From positions 19,126 to 83,125 of the forward strand of contig NZ_QUEP01000013.1 in assembly GCF_003478035.1 (NCBI RefSeq): 64,000 nt of DNA. Reading direction: 5' to 3'. Source of the stretch: Clostridium sp. OF03-18AA. GTDB taxonomy: Bacteria > Bacillota > Clostridia > Lachnospirales > Lachnospiraceae. The notes under the pieces are model-generated. The model searched no databases and was not told the DNA's origin. It saw only the letters and a program-made list of their open reading frames with translations. Made by a program: the position numbers and the translations under genes. Below are positions 37,161-46,694 of this stretch, piece by piece (the first letter of the stretch is position 1; the number at the start of each line of letters is the position of its first letter).

Positions 37161-38092
37161 GATTTACCCAGCCTTTCTCTGTATTTTTCCTGTTCCTCTT
37201 TGTTTGCGAGAACATAATGCCCTGTCTCCATCTCCACCCATTCCGGCTTATCCGTCTCGTAATGATGACAGGACGGATCGTACACTTCCACCGTGCGCGT
37301 CCTCTCTGTGATCGGGTCGGGCTGCGGGATTGCAGACAACAGTGCTTTCGTATACGGATGAAGCGGATGACTGTAAAGTTTTTCGGTTTCCGCGAGCTCT
37401 ACGATTTTTCCTTTGTGGATGACGGCTACACGATCAGAAATAAACCGCACGATCGACAGATCATGAGCGATAAAAAGATACGTGAAGCCCTTTTTCTGCT
37501 GAAGGTCCATTAAAAGGTTTAACACCTGTGCGCGGATAGAGACATCCAGAGCAGAGATCGGTTCGTCCGCAATGATCAGTTTCGGTTCCATGACTAAAGC
37601 TCTCGCGATCCCGATCCTCTGGCGCTGTCCTCCTGAGAACTCATGAGGGAAACGGCTCGCAAATTCGGGAAGCAGTCCTACCTCCAAAAGTGCTTCCGCG
37701 ACGATCTTCTTTCGCTCTGTTTCATCTTTAAATTTATGCAGATTATAAAGACCTTCCGAAACAATATAATCAACTTTCGCACGCTCATTTAGAGAAGCCA
37801 TCGGATCCTGGAAAATCATCTGAATGTTTTCGATGACTTTCCGGTCCATCTCCTCACTGATCTTTCCGCTGATTCGTTCTCCGTCGTACAAAATCTCTCC
37901 GCCGGCAGCCTCATTGATACGGATAATCGCGCGGCCAATCGTAGTCTTTCCGGAGCCGGATTCACCGACAAGGCCTAACGTCTCACCTTCATAAATGTCA
38001 AAGCTGACATTGTCGATGGCTTTAAATTCCTTTTTGCCGGAGCCGAATACTACGTCCAGATTTTTAACTTCCAGAAGCTTCTTTCTGCTCAA
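37157..38092 (-). CDS. oppF: oligopeptide ABC transporter ATPase OppF
   Basis: 311 residues. Walker A GESGSGKT, signature [15 protein letters not shown], Walker [19 protein letters not shown], and the C-terminal oligopeptide/dipeptide extension [20 protein letters not shown]. The start is a TTG at 38092, supported by GGAGG eight bases upstream; the gene overlaps oppD by 29 bases. Last transporter gene before pepA. Confidence 0.94.
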   Translation of the reverse strand: MSRKKLLEVKNLDVVFGSGKKEFKAIDNVSFDIYEGETLGLVGESGSGKTTIGRAIIRINEAAGGEILYDGERISGKISEEMDRKVIENIQMIFQDPMASLNERAKVDYIVSEGLYNLHKFKDETERKKIVAEALLEVGLLPEFASRFPHEFSGGQRQRIGIARALVMEPKLIIADEPISALDVSIRAQVLNLLMDLQQKKGFTYLFIAHDLSIVRFISDRVAVIHKGKIVELAETEKLYSHPLHPYTKALLSAIPQPDPITERTRTVEVYDPSCHHYETDKPEWVEMETGHYVLANKEEQEKYRERLGKS

Positions 38093-39167
38093 GGACCTCG
38101 CCTCCTTTCCATTTTTCGAACATGCGCCTTACAAGCGGCGGCGGATCGATCTTCGGTGCTCTCGGGTCGAGCAGCCATGTTTTTGCCTTGTGAGTCGGAC
38201 TGACCTCGAAATACGGCGGCCGGATCTCAAAATCGATCTTTAACGCATGCGGATTTCTCGGGGCAAACGCATCTCCCTTGATCTCATTGAAGAGGTTCGG
38301 CGGCGTGCCCTTGATGGAATATAACGGCTGACCTTTAATGCCGAGCTGCGGCAGGGATGACAGCAGCGCCCAGGTATACGGGTGTTTTGCATTGTAGAAA
38401 ATCTCTTCACATAAGCCGACTTCTACGATATCTCCCGCATACATCACTGCGATCCGGTCCGCAACATTCGCAACAACACCCAGATCATGGGTAATATAGA
38501 TGATAGTCAGGCTGTACTTTTCCTGCAGCTCGTGGAGAAGTTTTAAAATCTGTGCCTGGATCGTTACATCCAATGCCGTTGTCGGCTCATCGCAGATCAG
38601 GACTTCCGGATTGCACGCCACCGCGATTGCGATGACAACTCTCTGGCGCATACCGCCGGAAAATTCATGCGGATACTGTTTGTATCGTCTCTCCGGCATT
38701 GTAATTCCGACATCCTTTAAAATTTCGATGGTCTTTTCTTTCGCAGCGTTTCCTCTCAACCCCTGGTGAAGTTCTACCGTTTCCTGGATCTGCTTTCCAA
38801 CCGTCTTTAACGGATTTAAGCTTGTCATCGGATCCTGAAAAACCATAGCGATCTCTTTTCCGCGGATTCCGAGCCATTCTTTTTCTGTCTTATATCCGGC
38901 CAGGTCTGCCGGGTGATTGCGGAATGTCCCGCCGGAATACAGAATGGAGCCGGAATCGATCCAGCCATTCTGATCAAGAAGACCCATAAAAGTCTTTGTA
39001 AATACGGATTTACCGGATCCGGACTCTCCTACGATCGCAAGGCTTTCTCCTTTGTAGAGTTCCATGGAAATGCCGCGGATCGCAGTCAGTGTCTTTCCCC
39101 TCAGGTTGAATTTAACTCTTACATCCTGGGCGTCCAGGATCTTTTCGGCGTTTTTGTAATCAAACAT
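38064..39167 (-). CDS. oppD: oligopeptide ABC transporter ATPase OppD
   Basis: About 367 residues. Walker A GESGSGKS, signature [15 protein letters not shown], Walker [19 protein letters not shown], then the peptide-transporter C-terminal domain with [18 protein letters not shown]. The ATG at 39167 ([14 protein letters not shown]) lies after GGGAGG and just beyond the oppC stop; a longer frame from 39215 overlaps oppC and is less likely. Confidence 0.93.
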   Translation of the reverse strand: MFDYKNAEKILDAQDVRVKFNLRGKTLTAIRGISMELYKGESLAIVGESGSGKSVFTKTFMGLLDQNGWIDSGSILYSGGTFRNHPADLAGYKTEKEWLGIRGKEIAMVFQDPMTSLNPLKTVGKQIQETVELHQGLRGNAAKEKTIEILKDVGITMPERRYKQYPHEFSGGMRQRVVIAIAVACNPEVLICDEPTTALDVTIQAQILKLLHELQEKYSLTIIYITHDLGVVANVADRIAVMYAGDIVEVGLCEEIFYNAKHPYTWALLSSLPQLGIKGQPLYSIKGTPPNLFNEIKGDAFAPRNPHALKIDFEIRPPYFEVSPTHKAKTWLLDPRAPKIDPPPLVRRMFEKWKGGEVLEQKEASGS

Positions 39168-39180
39168 ATCCTTTCCCTCC

Positions 39181-40161
39181 CTAGACGTGATTTCGCGGAT
39201 CAGCCGCGTCAGCAAAGGAATTTCCCATTACATAGAAGGAGATCGTGATCATGGAAAGGATGATCGATGGGAAGATCAGCTGATAGCGCAGGGACGGGCT
39301 CATCATAACGATACGGCCTTCATTGATCAGGTTTCCAAGGGATGGAACACTTAACGGAAGTCCGAGACCGATATAGGTAAGGAATACTTCCTGTCCGATC
39401 GCTAACGGAATCGCTAATGCAACACGCATCATAATGACAGATACCACCTGCGGAAGGAGGTTCTTTGTGATCACGCGGCCGGTCGGAGTTCCAAGACATC
39501 GGGAAGCAAGATTAAATTCCCGGTCACGGATAATAACGATCTGGTTGCGGATGAATCGCGCCGTCGGAAGCCATCCGGTAAGACACATTGCAAGAATGAT
39601 TGTGCTGACACTCGGCTTTAACAGATAAGATGCCAGGATCAGAATGATCGAACTGGGAATGTTATGTACGACGTTATACACTTCCGTTATGAGCGGATCC
39701 AGCTTTCTTACATATCCCCAGAGAGAACCGATCAGAATCCCCATAAATGCATCCCATAAACCGACTGCAAGGCCAATAAAGAGAGAGGTTCTTGTCCCGC
39801 TCCAGATTCTCGCCCACAAATCCTGTCCGATGGAATTGGTACCGAACCAGTATTCACTGCCAGGCGCCTGATTTCTGTCCTGCTTTCCTGTCTCCTGGTT
39901 GATATAAACTTCGATCGGGTCCTTCTGGGACGGGAGGTACGGCTGGATGAAGGTAAATGTCATCAGTCCGATCAGAAGCACGAGGAAAAACATCGCCACC
40001 CTGTTTTTCGTAAATACTCTCCAGGTGGAAGCCCAGTATGAGTAATTGGAGTAACCGGTTCTTTCTGCTGCTTCTGCATCATATTCTGCAAATTCGAACA
40101 TGTCCTGGGTGATCTTTCCCACTTCCTGTTCCAGCGCATCGATTTTTTTCTTTGCTCCCAT
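39181..40161 (-). CDS. oppC: oligopeptide ABC transporter permease OppC
   Basis: 326 residues. A cytoplasmic N-terminal extension with an YSYWASTWRVFTKNRVAM segment precedes the first helix. The binding-protein-dependent permease EAA-like loop is seen at ASRCLGTPTGRVITKNLLPQ, and PGSEYWFGTNSIGQDLWARI is typical of OppC. It starts within a TAATG overlap with oppB. Confidence 0.94.
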   Translation of the reverse strand: MGAKKKIDALEQEVGKITQDMFEFAEYDAEAAERTGYSNYSYWASTWRVFTKNRVAMFFLVLLIGLMTFTFIQPYLPSQKDPIEVYINQETGKQDRNQAPGSEYWFGTNSIGQDLWARIWSGTRTSLFIGLAVGLWDAFMGILIGSLWGYVRKLDPLITEVYNVVHNIPSSIILILASYLLKPSVSTIILAMCLTGWLPTARFIRNQIVIIRDREFNLASRCLGTPTGRVITKNLLPQVVSVIMMRVALAIPLAIGQEVFLTYIGLGLPLSVPSLGNLINEGRIVMMSPSLRYQLIFPSIILSMITISFYVMGNSFADAADPRNHV

Positions 40162-41105
40162 TATCTTCCACCGCCTTTCTTTCCAAGCTTGATTCTCGGA
40201 TCACAAAGGGCCATCAGAAGATCTCCCAAGAACAATCCCATAATTCCGACGCAGGAATAGATCAGAACAAGCGCCTGTACTAGGGTATTATCCTGTCTCT
40301 GGATCGCGGAAACCAGAAGACCGCCCATTCCCGGAATCGAGAACAGAGATTCTACATAGATGGATCCGGAGATTGTCATCAGCATCTGTGTCGGAAGCTG
40401 CTGCGCCATCGGGACAAAGGCATTCCGGATGACATGTCTGGACATCACAAGAGAATTTTTTAGTCCTTTGGCTCTTGCAAGCTTGATATAATCTTTATTC
40501 AGTTCGTCGACCATGTAGCGGCGGATCCACATTGCATAAGTCGCTGTGCCGCCCAGGGACATACAGATCGCCGGCAGGATCCAGCTCACCGGTTTTCTCT
40601 CATCAAACAGCATCGGTACATGAAACGCTCCCGATACATAAAGCTGAAGGAAGAGATAATAAACGGCAGCAGGAACTGCCTTGATGAGCACTACATATCC
40701 TGTCCCGAGATGATCAAAAAACCTGCCCTTAAACCTTGCCATCATCATTCCGAGAGGAATTCCGACAACGAGAGAAATCACAATGGATGCAAGTCCAAAA
40801 TATACGGAATACGGAACTTTCGGTCCAATGATCTTTGTGATCGGGACCTTCGGACGGAAAACGATCGATTTGCCAAGATCCCCATGCATAAGCCCGACAA
40901 AGAAATTTTTCAGCTGTACCGGCAGTGGATCCCGAAGTCCCATCTCAGTCAGGGCCGCTTCGATCTGTACTTCGTCCATTTTATCATATCCCTCAGCGAA
41001 GTATCCTTCCTCCGGCATAAGCCGGAGGAGTAAGAATACTACAGTTGCTACAACAACCAACGTCACGAGGGACTGAAGAATTCGTTTACAGATGTATTTT
41101 GCCAT
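40161..41105 (-). CDS. oppB: oligopeptide ABC transporter permease OppB
   Basis: 314 residues with six membrane segments. Start MAKYICKRILQSLVTLVVVA, the GDLGKSIVFRPKVPI segment and the permease loop KLARAKGLKNSLVMSRHVIRN all match OppB. Located directly after the first binding-protein gene. Confidence 0.95.
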   Translation of the reverse strand: MAKYICKRILQSLVTLVVVATVVFLLLRLMPEEGYFAEGYDKMDEVQIEAALTEMGLRDPLPVQLKNFFVGLMHGDLGKSIVFRPKVPITKIIGPKVPYSVYFGLASIVISLVVGIPLGMMMARFKGRFFDHLGTGYVVLIKAVPAAVYYLFLQLYVSGAFHVPMLFDERKPVSWILPAICMSLGGTATYAMWIRRYMVDELNKDYIKLARAKGLKNSLVMSRHVIRNAFVPMAQQLPTQMLMTISGSIYVESLFSIPGMGGLLVSAIQRQDNTLVQALVLIYSCVGIMGLFLGDLLMALCDPRIKLGKKGGGR

Positions 41106-43007
41106 CTACTTCTTCATCCTTTCCGCTCTGTCTTTTTCATACTGCTCTTCTGCTGCCTCATACTCCGACATTCCCATCGGTTTATCCATGATCACAGCTC
41201 CTTTTAACTTGATCGCCGCATTTCGTCCCATCTGGCTGGTATAGCCGGAGAATGGATCCAGGTAGGAAGCACGGTATCCGCCGCCTGATGTATAGAACGG
41301 GATCAGGATTGCTTTATCGAGAAGCATGCATTCTGCATCTGCAAACAGCTCATATCTCTTTTTCAAATCTTTTGTCTCCGCATTCGCCTTATCTAAAGCC
41401 GCTTCAAAGAGACTGCTGCCATTTTCATCCTGAAGATCTTTCGCCATGCTGACACGCATATACTTGCCATCCAGAGAACCTGTATGTACCGGATTCATCA
41501 TTCCGAGCGGATCCGCAAAGTCCGGTCCCCAGCCCATCTCCATCATGGAATAAGCACCCGGTGTACGAACCTGTTTTGTGAAGCCTGTAGACGGATGAGA
41601 TTCCAGAACGATATTAATATAATCCGTTCCGAGAAGTTTCTCGAGCTGCTGCTCCATAACCTGCATACGGTTTGCGGTATCAACTTTTGCGGTGCTGAAC
41701 GGAACAAGGATCTGAATCGGAAATGTCACCTGTCCCTCTAACTCCGCCATGGCCTTTTCCTTATATTCGAGCGCCTTGTCGGGATCAAAAGAATCTCCCT
41801 CTGTGTAGGCAGCCAGTCCGCCCATCATGGTATAATCCACACCGTCTGCCTGAACAAGATTTCTTCTTGTAAAGGTATTTAACAGTTTCTCTTTTGGATT
41901 ATACGGCTCAACCGTCAGGATTGCGGCTTCACGATCGAATCCATGGAAAATCGATTGTCTGAAGTTCTCATTATTGACTGCGATTTTCCAGTCTTCCGGC
42001 TTATAAGTTTCATCGTAATTCGGATCAAAGTTGAAGCCGATAAAGTAAGACATGTTTGTCAGGTTGTTCGGACGAATCATCTCTTTCTTTTCCGGATCTT
42101 CCATCCACTCATCGAGAATGCTGCCCGGAAGCAGGAAATCATTGATCTCTCCGCGGGTGAATAACTCTGCACCGATGGAGTTTGCCTCGGAATTATATTT
42201 ATAGTTGAGGCGGCCGATGGAAATCACATCGTAATTCCAATAATCCGGGTTTGCCTCAAGGACACGCTCGCTCTGCGGTTCATAACTGGTCAGGAGGTAA
42301 GCGCCGCAATACAGGATCGACTCTTTGTCAAGACCGAACATTTCCCCCTGTTCTTCAAGGAAGTCTCCGTCAACCGGGAAGAAACACGGGAAGGAGAGTT
42401 CTTTGATAAAGTACGGAGTCGGCTGATATAAGGTATACTCCACCGTTGTATCGTCGATTGCCTTGACTCCGACCTGGGAAAAATCAGTAATATCTCCTTC
42501 GTAGAACTCTTTCGCGTTTTTGATGACATCATAAACCGTTTTACTGTTGCTGGACGCATGATCCGGATTCAAAATCCATTTGATGCCGTCCACAAAGTTC
42601 TGCGCCTTTACGGTTCCGACTGCATTTCCTTTCCAGTCATACCATTTTACATCATCACGGAGATGGAACGTGTAAGTCAGTTCATCATTAGAAACCGTCC
42701 AGTCCGCTGCAATGCATGGGATCATCTCTCCGAACCGATCAAATTCGATCAGTCCGTCCATAATGCTGTAGAACAAAGCGATGCCGTCGCTGTTTGTGCT
42801 TTTTAAGTAATTCACGGAATCAATTTCAGACGTATACACGGTGGAATACTCCGTTAGAGTCTTTTCTTTCTTCTCTTCCTGAGCTTCCTGAGTTCCCTGG
42901 GATCCACTGCCCTGGGACGGAGTGTCAGATTTCTGACACCCTGCAAGCTCCATGAGCAGAGAGATGGCACATGCCGTACTGACGATTCTCAACATTGTTT
43001 TCTTCAT
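41106..43007 (-). CDS. oppA: oligopeptide-binding lipoprotein OppA, first paralogue
   Basis: About 633 residues of the SBP_bac_5 family. Signal peptide MKKTMLRIVSTACAISLLME with lipobox ELAGC, a short Gly/Ser/Gln linker, then YTFHLRDDVKWYDW (about 110). The ATG at 43007 follows CGGAGG at eight bases; the frame from 43031 is longer but lacks this support. It delivers peptides to OppBCDF. It is clearly a paralogue of the next gene (shared motifs ALEYKEKA, MEMGWGPD.ADP, ASYLDPFS/ATYLDPFS). Confidence 0.93.
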   Translation of the reverse strand: MKKTMLRIVSTACAISLLMELAGCQKSDTPSQGSGSQGTQEAQEEKKEKTLTEYSTVYTSEIDSVNYLKSTNSDGIALFYSIMDGLIEFDRFGEMIPCIAADWTVSNDELTYTFHLRDDVKWYDWKGNAVGTVKAQNFVDGIKWILNPDHASSNSKTVYDVIKNAKEFYEGDITDFSQVGVKAIDDTTVEYTLYQPTPYFIKELSFPCFFPVDGDFLEEQGEMFGLDKESILYCGAYLLTSYEPQSERVLEANPDYWNYDVISIGRLNYKYNSEANSIGAELFTRGEINDFLLPGSILDEWMEDPEKKEMIRPNNLTNMSYFIGFNFDPNYDETYKPEDWKIAVNNENFRQSIFHGFDREAAILTVEPYNPKEKLLNTFTRRNLVQADGVDYTMMGGLAAYTEGDSFDPDKALEYKEKAMAELEGQVTFPIQILVPFSTAKVDTANRMQVMEQQLEKLLGTDYINIVLESHPSTGFTKQVRTPGAYSMMEMGWGPDFADPLGMMNPVHTGSLDGKYMRVSMAKDLQDENGSSLFEAALDKANAETKDLKKRYELFADAECMLLDKAILIPFYTSGGGYRASYLDPFSGYTSQMGRNAAIKLKGAVIMDKPMGMSEYEAAEEQYEKDRAERMKK

Positions 43008-43047
43008 ACACCATTCCTCCGTTCTTTGCATTCTGCGTATTCAGGTT

Positions 43048-44952
43048 TTACTGATTTTTTAAAGCTGCGATCCTCTCTTCCTGATACTGGGCCTCTGCCG
43101 CTTTATATTCTTCCTGGCTCATCGGCTGATCAAGAACCTTTGCCCCTTTGTACTTATCAAGGTTTCTGCCGAACTGTGTGCAGTGTGCGGAGAACGGATC
43201 CAGGTAAGTTGCGCGGTATCCTCCGCCGGATGCGTAAAGCGGGATTACCAGAGCATGTTCGATCAGATATGCCTCTGCCTCAGCAAAGAGTTCATAACGT
43301 TTTCCGATATCAGTTGTCTCAGCTTTTGCTTCTTTGATCATGTTCTCATAAATGCTGTTTCCGTCGGCATCCTTTAAATCTTCTGCCAGATACGGTCTGC
43401 TGTACTTTGTCCCGATCGAAGTATCGCTCGTCATAACCTCTGTATATCCTGCCGGATCTGCATAGTCCGGTCCCCAGCCCATTTCCATGAGAGAGAATTT
43501 GCCGGAGCTTCTGGATTCCTTCAGGTAGTTGGTCGGCGGGTACGGAACCAGCTCAATACTGATATAATCACTTCCAAGAAGATTTTCCAGCTGCTGTTTT
43601 TCGACTTGAACCCGGTTTGTCAATGCAAGTGTGCTTGTATTGTACGGCATGACAATTGTTACCGGGAATGTCACGGTTCCCTGGAGTTCTTCAAGCGCCT
43701 TTTCCTTATATTCAAGAGCCTTATCTTCCTGGAACTGATCCGTGTTCGTGATCTCCTTTAACGGTTCAAGTTCCGTGTAATCAACCCCGTCCACATTTAC
43801 GAAATTCTTTGTCGTGATGGTATTTAACATCTGTTCTTCGTATCCATACGGATAGCTTGTCATCACCGCCGCTTCACGGTCCACTGCGTAGTAGATGGAC
43901 TTACGGAAGTTTTCGTTGTTGACTGCCTTGCTCCAGTTATCCGGATCATACTCCTCCTCGTAAAGCGGTTCAAAGTTGAATCCCAGGAAGTTGCTGCTTG
44001 TGCTGGATGGTTTTTCGATCAGCATGTTCTTTCTGGTATCATCGTTGATCCACTCATCTAAGATCTCTGCCGGGATATCAGCCTCAGATACCTCGCCTCT
44101 TAAGAAAAGTTCCGGTGCCAGAGTCTTTGCCTCTTTATTGTAGTTGTAGTTGATCCTGGAAATGTAAATCTCATCCTTATCCCAGTAATCCTCGTTCATC
44201 TCAAGGACTCTGCGGTTCTCCGGCTCAAATGTTGTGAGGATGTATGCGCCGCAGCTTAAAACCGTCTCGGCACCTGTTCCGAAGGACTCCCCGCACTCTT
44301 CTAAGAACTTGCCGTTCGCCGGGAGGAAGCAGCTGTACGCGGTCATCTTCAGGAAATATGGAGTCGGTTTCACAAGTGTATATTCCAGTGTATGCTCGTC
44401 AATGGCATGAATGCCGACCTGATCAAAATCCGTGATATCTCCGTTAAAATAATCTTCTGCATTTGCGATGACATTATAAAAGATATTGGCCGTTGTAGAC
44501 GCATTGTCCTTTGTTAAGAGCCATTTTGCCGCATCCACAAAATCCTGTGCCGTAACCGGTGCATAAACCTTTTTATCGCTTGTATACCAGTTTACTCCAT
44601 CTCGTAAATGGAACGTGTAGGTCAGCCCATCGTCGGATACCTCCCAGCTCTCCGCCAGACACGGAATCGTAACTCCATATTTGTCGAAATCCACCAGGGC
44701 ATCCACGTAGTTCTCTGTGAATCTCGTACAGGTACTCAGCGATGATTTCAGGTAGTTGATATGGGCGAGTTCGGCAGCATACACAACCGTATATTCTTTC
44801 CTTTCGATCGGCTGTTCGCTCTCCTGCGCCTGTGAGGTCCCATTGGTACCGGATCCGCCGTCTCCGGCAGGCTGACCGGACTGCCCCGCGCAACCGGTAA
44901 ACAGACAGGCTGTCATTACTAATGCTGCCATTCGTGTCATTTGTTTTTTCAT
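43048..44952 (-). CDS. oppA: oligopeptide-binding lipoprotein OppA, second paralogue
   Basis: 634 residues, same family. Signal peptide MKKQMTRMAALVMTACLF with lipobox FTGCAG, then YTFHLRDGVNWYTSDKKV. First gene of the operon, 40 bp upstream of the other binding-protein gene. Two binding proteins for one importer suggest a broadened peptide range. The amino acid sequences differ throughout, so this is an old duplication and not a recent one. AAGGAG precedes the ATG. Confidence 0.93.
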   Translation of the reverse strand: MKKQMTRMAALVMTACLFTGCAGQSGQPAGDGGSGTNGTSQAQESEQPIERKEYTVVYAAELAHINYLKSSLSTCTRFTENYVDALVDFDKYGVTIPCLAESWEVSDDGLTYTFHLRDGVNWYTSDKKVYAPVTAQDFVDAAKWLLTKDNASTTANIFYNVIANAEDYFNGDITDFDQVGIHAIDEHTLEYTLVKPTPYFLKMTAYSCFLPANGKFLEECGESFGTGAETVLSCGAYILTTFEPENRRVLEMNEDYWDKDEIYISRINYNYNKEAKTLAPELFLRGEVSEADIPAEILDEWINDDTRKNMLIEKPSSTSSNFLGFNFEPLYEEEYDPDNWSKAVNNENFRKSIYYAVDREAAVMTSYPYGYEEQMLNTITTKNFVNVDGVDYTELEPLKEITNTDQFQEDKALEYKEKALEELQGTVTFPVTIVMPYNTSTLALTNRVQVEKQQLENLLGSDYISIELVPYPPTNYLKESRSSGKFSLMEMGWGPDYADPAGYTEVMTSDTSIGTKYSRPYLAEDLKDADGNSIYENMIKEAKAETTDIGKRYELFAEAEAYLIEHALVIPLYASGGGYRATYLDPFSAHCTQFGRNLDKYKGAKVLDQPMSQEEYKAAEAQYQEERIAALKNQ

Positions 44953-45040
44953 ACGCTCTCTCCTTTTTCGACTTACTTGTTTTTGGCTTTTATATCTTCA
45001 GACCGGCGATCAGTCTGCCCCATAACGTTTTCGTACTTTC

Positions 45041-45064
45041 GGTTAGTCGTTTATACGTTTAACC
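45041..45064. promoter_or_regulatory. LacI-type operator candidate before the opp operon
   Basis: A 24-bp near-palindrome, GGTTAGTCGTTT|ATACGTTTAACC, with nine of twelve paired positions. It lies in the 328-bp region between the divergent opp operon and the LacI-family gene. The centre is AT-rich and the arms carry CG steps, as expected for a LacI-family site. The remainder of this region holds the 90-bp repeat. Confidence 0.45.
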
Positions 45065-45152
45065 ATTGATAAAAAAAGAAATTTATGATAAAGTTAGTTG
45101 TCGCTTTTATGATCAGGGGTCAAACTTCGGATCGTTTCTTAAATTAACAAGC

Positions 45153-45242
45153 GAAAACACGCTTCGCGAGTTTCCCCTTGTTATCGCGGCAGCCGCCAGG
45201 GCCTCGCGCAAGCGCGGACTTTGGCTCGTTGTTCGCGTAAAT
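45153..45242. repeat. 90-bp non-coding repeat, copy B
   Basis: Same orientation as 9608-9697, with five mismatches in 90. Two compact GC-rich palindromes are inside, and a GCGAA/TTCGC pairing closes the left part. It ends about 40 bp before the LacI-family start, so it lies within that gene's leader or promoter. Confidence 0.85.
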
Positions 45243-45280
45243 TAAACAGGCGGTGTATCCGCCTCTACAGGGATTTCATC

Positions 45281-46297
45281 ATGAAAAAGAATCAACAAGT
45301 TACTGCGAAAGATATCGCAAACGCCTGTCATGTTTCTCAGGCAACCGTTTCCTATGTGATCAATAACACTGCGGGGAAACGGATTAGTGAAGAAAAACGT
45401 CAGGAAATTTTGGAAACTGCCAGACGTCTCAACTATTTTCCGAATGCCTCTGCCAGGAATATCCGTCAGAAAAATTGTTTTTCCATCGGACTTCTTCCCG
45501 GAAACAACTATGGAAACTCCGGTTTCGGCAATACGCTGAATGGGATCAAAAAGTATCTGGACAGTGTCGGTTATACGCTCACGCTGTTAAGCGATCATCG
45601 GGATCCTGCAAACGAGGAGATCGTCCGCTATTACTATTCCGGGATCATATCCGGAGTGATCCTGATCGTCTTTGACAAACAGACAATCTATACGGACTCT
45701 CTGGAAGCAAATAAAATCCCCTATGTCGTCATCAGTGAAAACGGTGTCTCCGGTTCCGGACTTGCCGGGGGGAAGGCGTTTGAGCATGTCATTGAGGACT
45801 GTGTCCGTTTCTGCAGGGAGCAGAATTTTCAGCGCATCCGGTATTTTACGAGGTCCATCAACGGCCGCCAGCCTCACAATAAATATGACCTGATCATTCA
45901 TGCAGTCCGGACCATTTATCCATCCTGTGATTTTGAACGAATCGTCTGCGACACAACCTCTAACGGCCCTGATTCAGAGATTATGGAACCAATCTCCTCC
46001 TATCTGGCTCAAAATACTTTCGATATCGCCCTGACATCAAACCAGCGATTCGGACTATTGATGCAGCGATGTATCCTGGAGCAGAATTTTGAGATTCCTC
46101 AGCGCATCAAACATATCTGCCTTGCGTCGTCTCCGTTTCTGTTAAATGTGTATCCTCAGATCTCTTCTCTCTATATCCCGCTTTATGATATGGGATATTA
46201 TGCAGCTGAGACTCTGATGCACATGATCAAGGACGAACCTTTTGAGAGAAAAGACTTTGAATGCCTCTTGATTCACGGGGATACAACAAAGGTCTGA
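45281..46297 (+). CDS. LacI-family transcriptional regulator
   Basis: 338 residues. N-terminal helix-turn-helix VTAKDIANACHVSQATVSYVI (quoted as VTAKDIANACHVSQATVSYV) with hinge ARRLNYFPNASARNI, then a periplasmic-binding-protein-like effector domain starting FSIGLLPGNNYG. The ATG at 45281 gives the family start; a longer frame from 45221 runs into the repeat and is rejected. Divergent from the opp-pepA operon, which it probably controls. The ligand is unknown, possibly a peptide or sugar. Confidence 0.9.
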   Translation: MKKNQQVTAKDIANACHVSQATVSYVINNTAGKRISEEKRQEILETARRLNYFPNASARNIRQKNCFSIGLLPGNNYGNSGFGNTLNGIKKYLDSVGYTLTLLSDHRDPANEEIVRYYYSGIISGVILIVFDKQTIYTDSLEANKIPYVVISENGVSGSGLAGGKAFEHVIEDCVRFCREQNFQRIRYFTRSINGRQPHNKYDLIIHAVRTIYPSCDFERIVCDTTSNGPDSEIMEPISSYLAQNTFDIALTSNQRFGLLMQRCILEQNFEIPQRIKHICLASSPFLLNVYPQISSLYIPLYDMGYYAAETLMHMIKDEPFERKDFECLLIHGDTTKV

Positions 46298-46329
46298 TTT
46301 AAGTTAATCGTATAACCACAAGATAAAAG

Positions 46330-46363
46330 AGAAGCACGGATTATATTCCGTGTTTTCTTTTTC
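46330..46363 (+). terminator. terminator of the LacI-family gene
   Basis: CACGGA-N6-TCCGTG (46335-46352) followed by TTTTCTTTTT. Together with the next hairpin it accounts for the 400-bp gene-free stretch 46298-46694; nothing else recognisable lies there. Confidence 0.85.
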
Positions 46364-46601
46364 TTTACCAAAAGTATATGCCGTATTTACATTTCTGTCA
46401 AGCAAAAGTGCGTATTTTATCTGAATTATTGATAATTATTGCGTTTTTATAGTTTTTACTTTCATTTATTCAGATCATTTTCTGATGTTCTTTTTATTCT
46501 CGTATGATTTCTTGCTTTTTGTCCTTCTGTAAAAATTTTCATATTCCATCACTTCTTCTCTTCTTCCTGTTTTATGCGGATAGCCCGGATCTGTCATCAG
46601 A

Positions 46602-46641
46602 AAAAGTCCCGAAAACCAAGTCATTGATCTCCGGGACTTTT
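46602..46641 (-). terminator. terminator of the citrate operon
   Basis: AAAAGTCCCG (46602-46611) pairs with CGGGACTTTT (46632-46641). The minus strand continues with a T-run. Confidence 0.85.
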
Positions 46642-46694
46642 CCTATGGGGTTCTATCTGAATTTTAAAAGAAATTGTCGAATTTACAAATATTC

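Noticed and set aside
41106..44952. the two oppA genes as a recent tandem duplication or assembly artefact
   Set aside because: The two proteins share motifs but differ across their whole length, so they are old paralogues.
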